From Phycisphaerae bacterium (GTDB taxonomy: Bacteria; Planctomycetota; Phycisphaerae; Phycisphaerales; SM1A02): a stretch of 5,148 bases of DNA. Under the pieces are notes generated by a model, which made no database searches, was not told where the DNA came from, and worked only from the letters and a program-made list of their open reading frames with translations. A program made the translations under genes and the position numbers. Positions 1 to 5,148 of the stretch are shown piece by piece. Position 1 is the first letter of the stretch, and each line of letters opens with the position of its first letter. The DNA lies in NCBI GenBank assembly GCA_016873355.1, contig VGXK01000179.1, forward strand, positions 1 through 5,148, read 5' to 3'.

Positions 1-761
1 GGCGGATCGGGAGTGGCGAACGAGACGCCTCCGACGAGCACGCTCTCGAGGCTCTCGACCTGGGTCGAAAGACCCGTGATGCCGAGATCGAGGGAGAATC
101 CCGAGGCGTTCCAGAATCGGCTCGTGCTGCGCACGAGCGGCGCGTAGCGAGGCTCGATGCGGATCGTGACGATCGCCCCGCGCGAGTCGGAGCCGAGGGC
201 GAGATCGATCACCTGGCCGACCGGGAAGTCGCGGTACAGAACCGGCGAACCTCGCCGCAGCGCGCGAAGCCGCGGCGCGGTGAGCTGAAGCAGCAATCCC
301 GGCGCGTCCGCGATCGGCGCCCGCCCAAGCGCCGTGAATCGGCGCGGCGGCGAACCGCCCTTGCCGGGCTCGAGCGCGAGGAACGGCCCGCTCGTGAGCG
401 TGCCGAGACCTCGAATCCCCTGGAGCGAGATCTCCGGCCGCTCGATCCAGAACCTGGCGTCCTCGTGCAGCAGTCGGCGCGCCCACGGTTCGAGTTCGAC
501 CTCCGCCACGGGGCGCAGTCCGTCCGCGAGCAGCGTCACCGCCGTCACGCGACCCACGACCACGCCCGCGCACTTGACCGGCGTGCGATCGGGCTCGAGT
601 CCGTCCGCGCTCGGCACGATCACCTCGTAGGTCGGCCCGTGCGAGAACCAGTCGCGCAGCACGAGCGCCGCCGCCACCGCGAGCGCCACGAGCGGCACGA
701 TCCACACGGGCGAGATTCCGCGCGTGCGGCGGACGATCGGCGCGGCCGGGGCTTGGGTCAT
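1..761 (-). CDS. pqiB: PqiB-like MCE-domain intermembrane transport protein (N-terminal part, cut by left edge)
   Basis: The 253 complete codons seen here begin with a short cytoplasmic tail, then one membrane anchor (about residues 15-39, starting GISPVWIVPLVALAV), and then periplasmic MCE domains. MCE domain 1 covers about 44-133, with the family core GLEPDRTPVKCAGVVVGRV at 54-72. MCE domain 2 covers about 158-250, with core GSPVLYRDFPVGQV at 171-184 and RFWNASGF at 215-222. The ISPVW anchor opening and the tandem MCE domains match PqiB/YebT. E. coli PqiB has about 546 residues, three MCE domains and a C-terminal coiled coil, so the third domain and needle should lie beyond the left edge. 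In the known family, MCE rings and the needle form a lipid conduit between inner and outer membrane, working with PqiA. The start is ATG at 761, chosen because AAGGAG sits 6 nt upstream and the ATG overlaps the pqiA stop (ATGA). Family assignment is secure; PqiB versus a longer YebT-like protein cannot be settled from this part. Confidence 0.93.
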   Translation of the reverse strand, partial: MTQAPAAPIVRRTRGISPVWIVPLVALAVAAALVLRDWFSHGPTYEVIVPSADGLEPDRTPVKCAGVVVGRVTAVTLLADGLRPVAEVELEPWARRLLHEDARFWIERPEISLQGIRGLGTLTSGPFLALEPGKGGSPPRRFTALGRAPIADAPGLLLQLTAPRLRALRRGSPVLYRDFPVGQVIDLALGSDSRGAIVTIRIEPRYAPLVRSTSRFWNASGFSLDLGITGLSTQVESLESVLVGGVSFATPDP

Positions 762-1387
762 TCGCGGCTCCTTTCCGATGCCTCCCACACGAGCCGCGGA
801 TCGAAGCTCGCCGACGCAAGCAGCGAAAGCACGACGAGCGCCGTGTACGCGGCGAGGCCCGGCCCCGGCACCACCACCGCGAGATCTCCGAGTTTCACGG
901 TCGCCACGAGGATCGCCACGAGGAAGACGTCGATCATCGCCCACGGCCCGAGCGCTTCGAGCAGAAGGTGCAGCCGCCCGCGATCGCGGCGACCCGATTC
1001 GCGCCCCGCCGCCATGCAGAGCCAGAAGAGGCCCACGAGCTTCATGAGCGGAATCACCATGCTCGCCACGAAGACGATCGTGGCCACGCCCCAGCTTCCA
1101 TGCTCGAAGAGATCGGCCACGCCCTGCCACACGGTCGTGTCGCGACGGGTGCCGAGCCGCTCGAGCGAGATGATCGGCAGCAGGTTCGCGGGCAGATACA
1201 CGACGAGCGCCGCGAGCGAGAGCGCCGCGGTTCGCTCCAGGCTTCCCCGCAGTCGTCGTTCGATCGTCGCGCCGCATCGAGCGCACGCGGCGCTCGAGCC
1301 CTCGGGAATCGACGGCACCGAGTGGACCAATCCGCAGCGCGGACAGGCCTCGAGCGAGGGAACCCCACGAAGCGTCTGCTCAGCCAA
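758..1387 (-). CDS. pqiA: Half-size PqiA family integral membrane protein
   Basis: This 209-residue protein is one PqiA unit. A cytoplasmic zinc-ribbon-like start has two CxxC pairs (C15/C18 in CPRCG, C35/C38 in CARCG). About four membrane segments follow (roughly 54-74, 99-127, 146-166, 176-194). Family landmarks are PANLLPI (66-72), GSWGVATIVFVASMVIPLMK (97-116), LGPWAMIDVFLVA (146-158), VKLG (164-167) and SFDPRLVWE (194-202). E. coli PqiA has about 417 residues and two such units; single-unit forms are also known. PqiA is the inner-membrane partner that is thought to handle lipid for the PqiB MCE conduit, and pqiB follows directly with an ATGA overlap. The start is TTG: the codon two before it is the in-frame TGA of the preceding gene, and no ATG, GTG or other TTG occurs before the first CxxC. 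No good Shine-Dalgarno sequence precedes it, so it probably depends on reinitiation after the pseudopilin gene. Family call is firm; exact substrate is unknown. Confidence 0.93.
   Translation of the reverse strand: MAEQTLRGVPSLEACPRCGLVHSVPSIPEGSSAACARCGATIERRLRGSLERTAALSLAALVVYLPANLLPIISLERLGTRRDTTVWQGVADLFEHGSWGVATIVFVASMVIPLMKLVGLFWLCMAAGRESGRRDRGRLHLLLEALGPWAMIDVFLVAILVATVKLGDLAVVVPGPGLAAYTALVVLSLLASASFDPRLVWEASERSRE
768..773 (-). promoter_or_regulatory. Shine-Dalgarno site of pqiB inside the end of pqiA
   Basis: On the minus strand AAGGAG lies 6 nt before the ATG at 761. It sits within the last codons of pqiA, and the ATGA overlap means pqiB is probably translationally coupled to pqiA. 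This fixes the pqiB start. Confidence 0.8.
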
Positions 1388-1390
1388 GCG

Positions 1391-2359
1391 TCAGTTCTCG
1401 GTGTGGACCGAGCCGTAGCCCTGGGTGCCGGTGAGGTCCTGGCGATTCGTCCAGGCCTTCATGTCGCGAAGCTCGGCGAAGGTCGCCGTTCGCGCGCTGC
1501 CGTCGGCGGCGCTCCACGGAATCGAATTGAAGCGGCGAAGCGGCACCGCCTGGGCCGAGAGCACGTTGATGCTTCCCTCGTCGAGTCCGCCGCCGCCGAC
1601 TTCCCAGATCTGGTTCACGCCGAGCCAGGGCGGAACGACCCACGCCGAGCCGGAGGCCGCTTCGTCGGGACCCTTGATCGTGCCCGGATCCGAGTAGGTG
1701 GAGCTGCAGAAGACGAGGATGTTCTCCGGTCGAGTCACCTGCGCCACGCTGCGCGCGACCGGGATGATCGATGCATTCGTGGTGGGGTGCTTTGCGTCGA
1801 TGAAGCGCATGGCGGGAACGCCGGCGTTCATTTCCCACCAGCCGCCCAGGTAGTACGCGTTGAGACCGAACTCGGGCTGAAGCGCCGCGGCGGAACCCGC
1901 GAGCGTCTCCGCCGGAGCGAGCCCGGGAGGCATCGAGTAGGGACGCGTGCCCGCCTGGTAGATGCTCGTGGAGAAGTCCATGCCCGGCTGATCGAGGTAG
2001 CCGAGGAAGAGCTCCGTTCCGTAGTCGAGGTATCCCGCGATGCGCCAGGTGTAGGTCTGGCAGAGCTCCGGCGCGATCGTCTGACCCGAGCTGTTGCGGT
2101 ACTTCACCTTCCAGTAGTTCTGGACGCCCGTGTCGATGAAGCCGGGCAGCAGCGACTCGTTGTTGTTCGTGGAGTACATGCCCCACGCGGTGTAGGTCTG
2201 GCGCAGGTTGTTGAGCTGTCGTCCCTCGCGGGCGGTGTTTCGCGCGGAGCGAAGCCCGGTGAGCAGCAGGCCCATCAGGAGCGCGATGATCGCCAGCGTG
2301 ATGAGCATTTCGACCAGCGTGAAGCCGGCCGACCTGCGGGCGGTGGTGGGGGAATCCAT
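1391..2359 (-). CDS. Prepilin-type N-terminal cleavage/methylation domain protein (planctomycete-style pseudopilin)
   Basis: The 322-residue product has a classic type IV prepilin/type II secretion pseudopilin start. A 12-residue basic leader ends in G12, with cleavage expected before F13. The mature start FTLVEMLITLAIIALLMG has glutamate at +5 (E17), and a hydrophobic helix runs to about residue 35. A prepilin peptidase would process it. The rest is a large, Tyr/Trp-rich globular domain, seen for example in STNNNESLLPGF (63-74), FGLNAYYLGGWWE (164-176) and RPENILVFCSSTYSD (210-224). This resembles the numerous DUF1559-like or H-X9-DG pseudopilins of Planctomycetota, but the terminal H-X9-DG signature is not plainly present and the protein ends GSVHTEN. 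Its two cysteines (C100, C218) could pair outside the cytoplasm. The ATG was chosen because GGAGG lies 8 nt upstream; a TTG at 2473 would add 38 residues without such support. It lies between ispG and pqiA, and its stop is 3 nt from the pqiA start. The specific role is unknown. Confidence 0.88.
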   Translation of the reverse strand: MDSPTTARRSAGFTLVEMLITLAIIALLMGLLLTGLRSARNTAREGRQLNNLRQTYTAWGMYSTNNNESLLPGFIDTGVQNYWKVKYRNSSGQTIAPELCQTYTWRIAGYLDYGTELFLGYLDQPGMDFSTSIYQAGTRPYSMPPGLAPAETLAGSAAALQPEFGLNAYYLGGWWEMNAGVPAMRFIDAKHPTTNASIIPVARSVAQVTRPENILVFCSSTYSDPGTIKGPDEAASGSAWVVPPWLGVNQIWEVGGGGLDEGSINVLSAQAVPLRRFNSIPWSAADGSARTATFAELRDMKAWTNRQDLTGTQGYGSVHTEN

Positions 2360-2367
2360 CGTAGAGG

Positions 2368-2372
2368 CCTCC
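2368..2372 (-). promoter_or_regulatory. Shine-Dalgarno site of the pseudopilin gene
   Basis: GGAGG on the minus strand lies 8 nt before the ATG at 2359. It decides that start over the in-frame TTG at 2473 that overlaps the ispG stop. The surrounding GGAGGCCTCT is nearly self-complementary, which could partly mask the site. Confidence 0.75.
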
Positions 2373-2388
2373 GAAGTCCGGATGAAGA

Positions 2389-2400
2389 TACGGTTCCGTA
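2389..2400. repeat. Short inverted repeat in the ispG-pseudopilin spacer
   Basis: TACGG-TT-CCGTA has perfect 5-bp arms with a 2-nt centre. It lies about 30 nt upstream of the pseudopilin ATG. It could be a protein-binding site or chance; no promoter boxes nearby are convincing. Confidence 0.3.
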
Positions 2401-2444
2401 CCGGGCAGTGCTGCAGGATTCTTCGACTGCGGGCGCCGACGATC

Positions 2445-2457
2445 CCTCGATCCGAGG
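2445..2457 (-). repeat. Small hairpin just after the ispG stop
   Basis: CCTCG-GAT-CGAGG on the minus strand has perfect 5-bp arms and a 3-nt loop, and begins 12 nt after the ispG stop codon. There is no T-run after it, so it does not look like an intrinsic terminator. It could be a modest 3'-end stabilising or attenuating hairpin between ispG and the next gene. Confidence 0.35.
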
Positions 2458-2469
2458 CCGAATGTCGCT

Positions 2470-3723
2470 TCAACGGCCTCCGACCGTGACCTTCTCGACC
2501 AGTCCCGCCTTGATCTTCTCGATGCCCGAGCCGAGCTCCCCGATCGGATCGGGCGGCACGATCTCGACGACCTTCTCGCCGAGCTTGGCTTCACCTCGAT
2601 TCACCCGATCCTGGAACGCGCGGCATTCTTCCAGCAACTTCGGCAGGATCTCCTCCTCGGGAACATTCGCGACCCGCTGACCCTGCACGTAGATGATGCC
2701 GCGGCGATCCCCGGCGAAGACGGCCACGTCCGCGCCTTCCGCCTCTCCGGGGCCGTTCACCACGCAGCCCATGACGGCCACCTTGATCGGCAGCGTGATC
2801 TCGCGCTCGAGCGTTCGCTCGACCTCCTTGACGAGCGTGAAGAGATCCACCTGGATTCGCCCGCAGGTGGGGCACGCGATGAGATCGACCCCCTTGCGCG
2901 TGCGCTTGCCGAGGCAATAGAGCATCTCGAGCGCGTCCTTCACCTCGTCGATGTGGTCGCTGGCGTAACTGATGCGAACGGTGTCGCCGATGCCGTTCGA
3001 GACGAGCGTGCCCAGGGCCACGACCGAGCGGATGGCGCCCGTCGTCTTCGGTCCCGCGTGCGTCACGCCCAGGTGCAGCGGGTAGTCGAAGCGCTTCGAG
3101 ATCTCGGTGTACGCGTCGATCACGAGCGAGGCGTCCATCGACTTGGCGCTGATGACCACGTCGTGGAAGTCGCGCGCGTCGAAGATCTCCAGGTACTCCT
3201 CGAGCTTGGCGATCATGAGGGCCAGCAGGTGGCCCGACTTGTGTCCCTCGAAGTACATGCCGAGCTCGGAAGCGCGGCGCTGCTTGTCCTTGCGCTCGAT
3301 GATCGAGCCTTCGTTGACGCCGATCCGGATGGGAATGCGGCGCTCCTTGCAGGCGTCGATGACCTTGTTGACCTGCTCGCGATCGCTGATGTTGCCGGGG
3401 TTCAGGCGGATCTTGTGCACGCCGGCTTCGACCGCTTCGAGCGCTCGCTGGTAGTGGAAGTGCACGTCGGCCACGATCGGCAGGCGCGACTGCCGGATGA
3501 TTTCCTTCAGCGCCTCCGTGTCCTTGCGCTCGGGCACCGCCACGCGAACGATGTCGGCGCCTGCCTCGCGGTAGCGCTCGATCTCGGCCACGCACGAATC
3601 GATGTCGTGCGTGTAGCCGGCGGTCATCGTCTGGACGGAGATGGGCGCGTCGCCGCCGATGCGGACGGTGCCGACCCGGGCGTCGCCGACCGTCACCTGG
3701 CGCGTCGTTCGTCGCTGCTGCAT
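2470..3723 (-). CDS. ispG: 4-hydroxy-3-methylbut-2-enyl diphosphate synthase, IspG/GcpE
   Basis: IspG is the cytosolic [4Fe-4S] enzyme that reductively converts MEcPP to HMBPP, the penultimate step of the MEP isoprenoid pathway, using flavodoxin or ferredoxin electrons. The 417 residues show the short two-domain bacterial form. A TIM-barrel part covers about 1-270, with VQTMTAGYTHD (30-40), IVADVHFHY (83-91), KIRLNPGNI (104-112), GVTHAGPKTTGAIRS (219-233) and GIGDTVRIS (244-252). The Fe-S domain has CPTCGR (284-289) and AVMGCVVNGPGEAEGADVAV (316-335). C284, C287, C320 and E327 match the E. coli cluster ligands C270, C273, C305 and E312. It is longer than the E. coli enzyme (372 residues), mainly through a charged C-terminal tail from about 365. 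The start is ATG at 3723, since an in-frame TAG lies 15 nt upstream. No Shine-Dalgarno sequence is seen. It is first in the minus-strand gene row and divergent from the permease gene. The assignment is very secure. Confidence 0.98.
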   Translation of the reverse strand: MQQRRTTRQVTVGDARVGTVRIGGDAPISVQTMTAGYTHDIDSCVAEIERYREAGADIVRVAVPERKDTEALKEIIRQSRLPIVADVHFHYQRALEAVEAGVHKIRLNPGNISDREQVNKVIDACKERRIPIRIGVNEGSIIERKDKQRRASELGMYFEGHKSGHLLALMIAKLEEYLEIFDARDFHDVVISAKSMDASLVIDAYTEISKRFDYPLHLGVTHAGPKTTGAIRSVVALGTLVSNGIGDTVRISYASDHIDEVKDALEMLYCLGKRTRKGVDLIACPTCGRIQVDLFTLVKEVERTLEREITLPIKVAVMGCVVNGPGEAEGADVAVFAGDRRGIIYVQGQRVANVPEEEILPKLLEECRAFQDRVNRGEAKLGEKVVEIVPPDPIGELGSGIEKIKAGLVEKVTVGGR

Positions 3724-3732
3724 GCGTGGCGG

Positions 3733-3738
3733 ATTCTA
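3733..3738 (-). promoter_or_regulatory. Candidate -10 box for ispG, possible leaderless start
   Basis: TAGAAT on the minus strand matches TATAAT at five of six bases and ends 9 nt before the ispG ATG. Transcription about 7 nt downstream would begin only a few bases before the start codon, which fits the absence of a Shine-Dalgarno sequence. A candidate -35 with 17-nt spacing (ATGAGC) matches TTGACA only at three of six bases. The call is an inference. Confidence 0.4.
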
Positions 3739-3745
3739 CGCGAGG

Positions 3746-3755
3746 CGCCATGGCG
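3746..3755. repeat. 10-bp palindrome in the divergent promoter region
   Basis: CGCCATGGCG is a perfect palindrome inside the 94-nt gap between ispG and the permease gene. It lies 7 bp upstream of the candidate ispG -10 box, within the space between -35 and -10. It may be an operator, but a 10-bp GC-rich palindrome can also arise by chance. Confidence 0.3.
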
Positions 3756-3804
3756 GCTCATCCGGCACGCGATGCGCTCTCGCCGTATTCTCGCCGAAGC
3801 CAGC

Positions 3805-3811
3805 AAGGAGG
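3805..3811 (+). promoter_or_regulatory. Shine-Dalgarno site of the MFS permease gene
   Basis: AAGGAGG lies 6 nt before the ATG at 3818, a near-perfect match at good spacing that fixes the permease start. A weak -10-like TATTCT lies upstream at 3786-3791 without a recognisable -35. Confidence 0.85.
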
Positions 3812-3817
3812 CTCTCG

Positions 3818-5148
3818 ATGGGGTCCGATCAGACGCCGGCTCACTTCGACTCGCCCGACTCGCGCGGAGGCGCGCCCGAACTGCTGGGGCTGCGACTCAG
3901 CGTGATGATGTTCCTTCAGTACGCGATCTGGGGCGCGTGGCTGCCGATCCTCTACCCGTTCCTGATGGGGCATCGCGGGTTCTCGCTCGAGAAGACGGGA
4001 CTCTGTCTCTCGGCCGGAGCCATCGGCGCCATCTTCGGACCGTTCATCGCGGGGCAGCTCGCCGATCGCAACGTCGCCACCGAGAAGCTGCTTGCGGCGA
4101 GCCACCTCATCGGCGCGGCGCTCGTGCTCTCGCTTGCGTACGTCGATGCGTTCCCCGTCTTTCTGGTGCTGAGCGCGCTCTACGGCTTCGTGTATGCGCC
4201 GACGCTGGCGCTGACGAACTCGCTGGCATTCGCGCATCTCGCCGATCGGGACCGGCAGTTCGGACCGATTCGACTCTGGGGAACCATCGGCTGGATCGCG
4301 GCGGGCATCGCGGTGGGGCAGGTGCTGCTGCGGCTGCACACGCCCGAAGCGCCGGCCGGAGGACTCGCCACGCCCGAGGCGCAGGCCGCCTTCGACAAGA
4401 CGGTCGAAGCGGCGCAGAACGCCGGCCGCGCCTTCGCGTTCCAATTGAGCGCCGGGCTCGGCCTGGTGATGGCCGTCTTCTGCCTGACGCTTCCGCACAC
4501 GCCGCCGGCGAGGCAGGCGCGGGAGAAGCTCGCCTTCGCGGAGGCGCTGAAGGAGATCCGGCTTCAGCCGCTGATCACGCTCTTCCTGATCTCGATCCCG
4601 GTGAGCATGATCCACCAGTTCTATTTCATCTTCACGAGCGAGTTCGTCACCAAGGTGCAGAACGCCGCGAACAGCGCCGGCGCCGACAAGTTCGCGAACG
4701 CCGTGAACGAGATCTTCGGCGTCGGCGGCGGCGGTCTCATGACGATCGGCCAGATGACGGAGATCGCGGTGCTCGCATTGATGCCGCTGCTCGCCCCCGT
4801 GGTCGCCCGCAAGTGGCTGCTTGCGATCGGTCTCTGCGCGTACGCGGGTCGAATGGCGATCTTCGCGTTCGCACCGCAGCTCGAGCCGGTGCTCTTCGGC
4901 GTGGCGCTGCACGGCCTCTGCTTCGGCTGCTTCATCTTCGTGGCGTTCATGGTCGTCGATGAGCACACGACCGCGGACGTTCGCGCCACGGCGCAGAACC
5001 TCTACAACCTGGTCATCATCGGCATCGGCATCATCGTCGGGAGCTACTTCGCCACGGCGGTCGTCGGGAACTACGCGATGGCCGAGAAGCTCGACGCGAC
5101 GGGCCAGGTGGTGCGCAACGCCGCCGGCGCCGCCGAGACCGCGATGGA
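3818..5148 (+). CDS. NHS-family (NupG/XapB/YegT-like) MFS nucleoside permease, cut by right edge
   Basis: This inner-membrane major facilitator protein most resembles the nucleoside:H+ symporter family. After a polar N-terminus (about 1-23), the first helix reads LRLSVMMFLQYAIWGAWLPI (25-44). FGPIRLWGTIGWIAAG (148-163) matches the NupG segment IRVWGTIG. GQMTEIAVLALMPLL (311-325) matches the NupG region with conserved Gln and Glu (here Q312, E315), followed by LCAYAGRMAIFAF (339-351). R152, T156, Q312 and E315 sit where NupG substrate-contact residues are expected; that mapping is from memory of the family. Two hydrophilic, Ala-rich stretches (about 173-206 and 280-308) enlarge external-type loops, and a third polar stretch starts near 422. 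The 443 codons present already exceed NupG's 418 residues without reaching a stop, so the final helices lie outside. Substrate could be a nucleoside or another sugar-like solute. It is transcribed away from ispG with a 94-nt gap. Family confidence is good; substrate is uncertain. Confidence 0.87.
   Translation, partial: MGSDQTPAHFDSPDSRGGAPELLGLRLSVMMFLQYAIWGAWLPILYPFLMGHRGFSLEKTGLCLSAGAIGAIFGPFIAGQLADRNVATEKLLAASHLIGAALVLSLAYVDAFPVFLVLSALYGFVYAPTLALTNSLAFAHLADRDRQFGPIRLWGTIGWIAAGIAVGQVLLRLHTPEAPAGGLATPEAQAAFDKTVEAAQNAGRAFAFQLSAGLGLVMAVFCLTLPHTPPARQAREKLAFAEALKEIRLQPLITLFLISIPVSMIHQFYFIFTSEFVTKVQNAANSAGADKFANAVNEIFGVGGGGLMTIGQMTEIAVLALMPLLAPVVARKWLLAIGLCAYAGRMAIFAFAPQLEPVLFGVALHGLCFGCFIFVAFMVVDEHTTADVRATAQNLYNLVIIGIGIIVGSYFATAVVGNYAMAEKLDATGQVVRNAAGAAETAM

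Noticed and set aside
977..984. GCGATCGC, resembling the HIP1 repeat
   Set aside because: I noticed it only once, and GATC-containing strings are expected from GC-rich Ile and Asp/Arg codons here.
465..1418. A 317-codon plus-strand open frame antisense to pqiB and pqiA
   Set aside because: Ser/Arg-rich composition without domains; the opposite strand encodes recognisable PqiA and PqiB.
2360..2473. TTG start at 2473 overlapping the ispG stop, giving a 38-residue longer pseudopilin
   Set aside because: The extension lacks a ribosome site and would bury the short basic prepilin leader, whereas ATG at 2359 has GGAGG at proper spacing.
1380..2594. A 404-codon minus-strand frame overlapping the pseudopilin gene
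   Set aside because: It is in another frame of the same strand as the pseudopilin and the end of ispG and shows no family features.
968..2680. A 570-codon plus-strand open frame
   Set aside because: It is antisense to pqiA, the pseudopilin gene and the end of ispG, all of which have clear family motifs. The translated sequence is low-complexity Arg/Glu/Ala-rich.
2591..3751. ATG at 3751 as an alternative start upstream of ispG
   Set aside because: It is out of frame with ispG and yields an Arg-rich shadow protein. The ispG frame itself has a TAG just upstream of the ATG at 3723.
2953..4962. A 669-codon plus-strand open frame
   Set aside because: It runs antisense through ispG and then out of frame through the permease gene. 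Its product is Arg/Ala/Asp-rich with no motifs, typical of a GC-rich shadow frame.
3758..4966. A 402-codon minus-strand open frame opposite the permease
   Set aside because: Its product is a His/Arg/Glu-rich string with no hydrophobic core or motif, while the plus strand encodes a clear MFS protein with a strong ribosome site.
1..5148. Search for CRISPR arrays, tRNA or rRNA genes, insertion sequences, attachment sites and defence genes
   Set aside because: I saw no spaced repeats, cloverleaf-like segments, transposase or recombinase motifs, or terminal repeats. Nearly every base is in recognised coding sequence.

Overview
This GC-rich window holds five protein genes, two of them cut by the window edges, and almost no non-coding DNA. 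The gene content points to a diderm (outer-membrane-bearing) bacterium that uses the MEP isoprenoid pathway. The large pseudopilin-like protein of the kind that is multiplied in Planctomycetota, together with an NHS-family sugar/nucleoside-type permease with long loop insertions, suggests a planctomycete, perhaps of the Phycisphaerae. That placement is inference from gene style only.

Four genes lie on the minus strand and are read from right to left: ispG (3723 to 2470), a prepilin-type N-terminal cleavage/methylation protein (2359 to 1391), a half-size pqiA (1387 to 758) and pqiB (761 running off the left edge). The last three are tightly packed. pqiA starts on a TTG only 3 nt after the pseudopilin stop, and pqiB overlaps the pqiA stop by ATGA with its own AAGGAG ribosome site. 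ispG is followed by a 110-nt spacer (2360-2469) with two short inverted repeats but no convincing terminator, so the four genes could form one transcript. PqiA and PqiB belong to a known lipid-trafficking machine that spans the envelope (inner-membrane PqiA, MCE-domain PqiB). The pseudopilin would also be an envelope protein, while IspG is a cytosolic Fe-S enzyme.

On the plus strand a nucleoside:H+ symporter-like (NHS family) MFS permease starts at 3818, divergent from ispG, and runs off the right edge. The 94-nt divergent gap (3724-3817) carries a clear AAGGAGG site for the permease. On the ispG side it carries a TAGAAT box 9 nt before the ATG, with no Shine-Dalgarno sequence, an arrangement seen in leaderless mRNAs. 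A perfect 10-bp palindrome lies just upstream of that box.

I found no RNA genes, CRISPR, insertion sequences, attachment sites or defence genes. The many long open frames on the opposite strands are GC-driven shadows. The most interesting points are the close linkage of a pseudopilin to pqiAB and the possible leaderless start of ispG. Nothing here amounts to a demonstrably new system.
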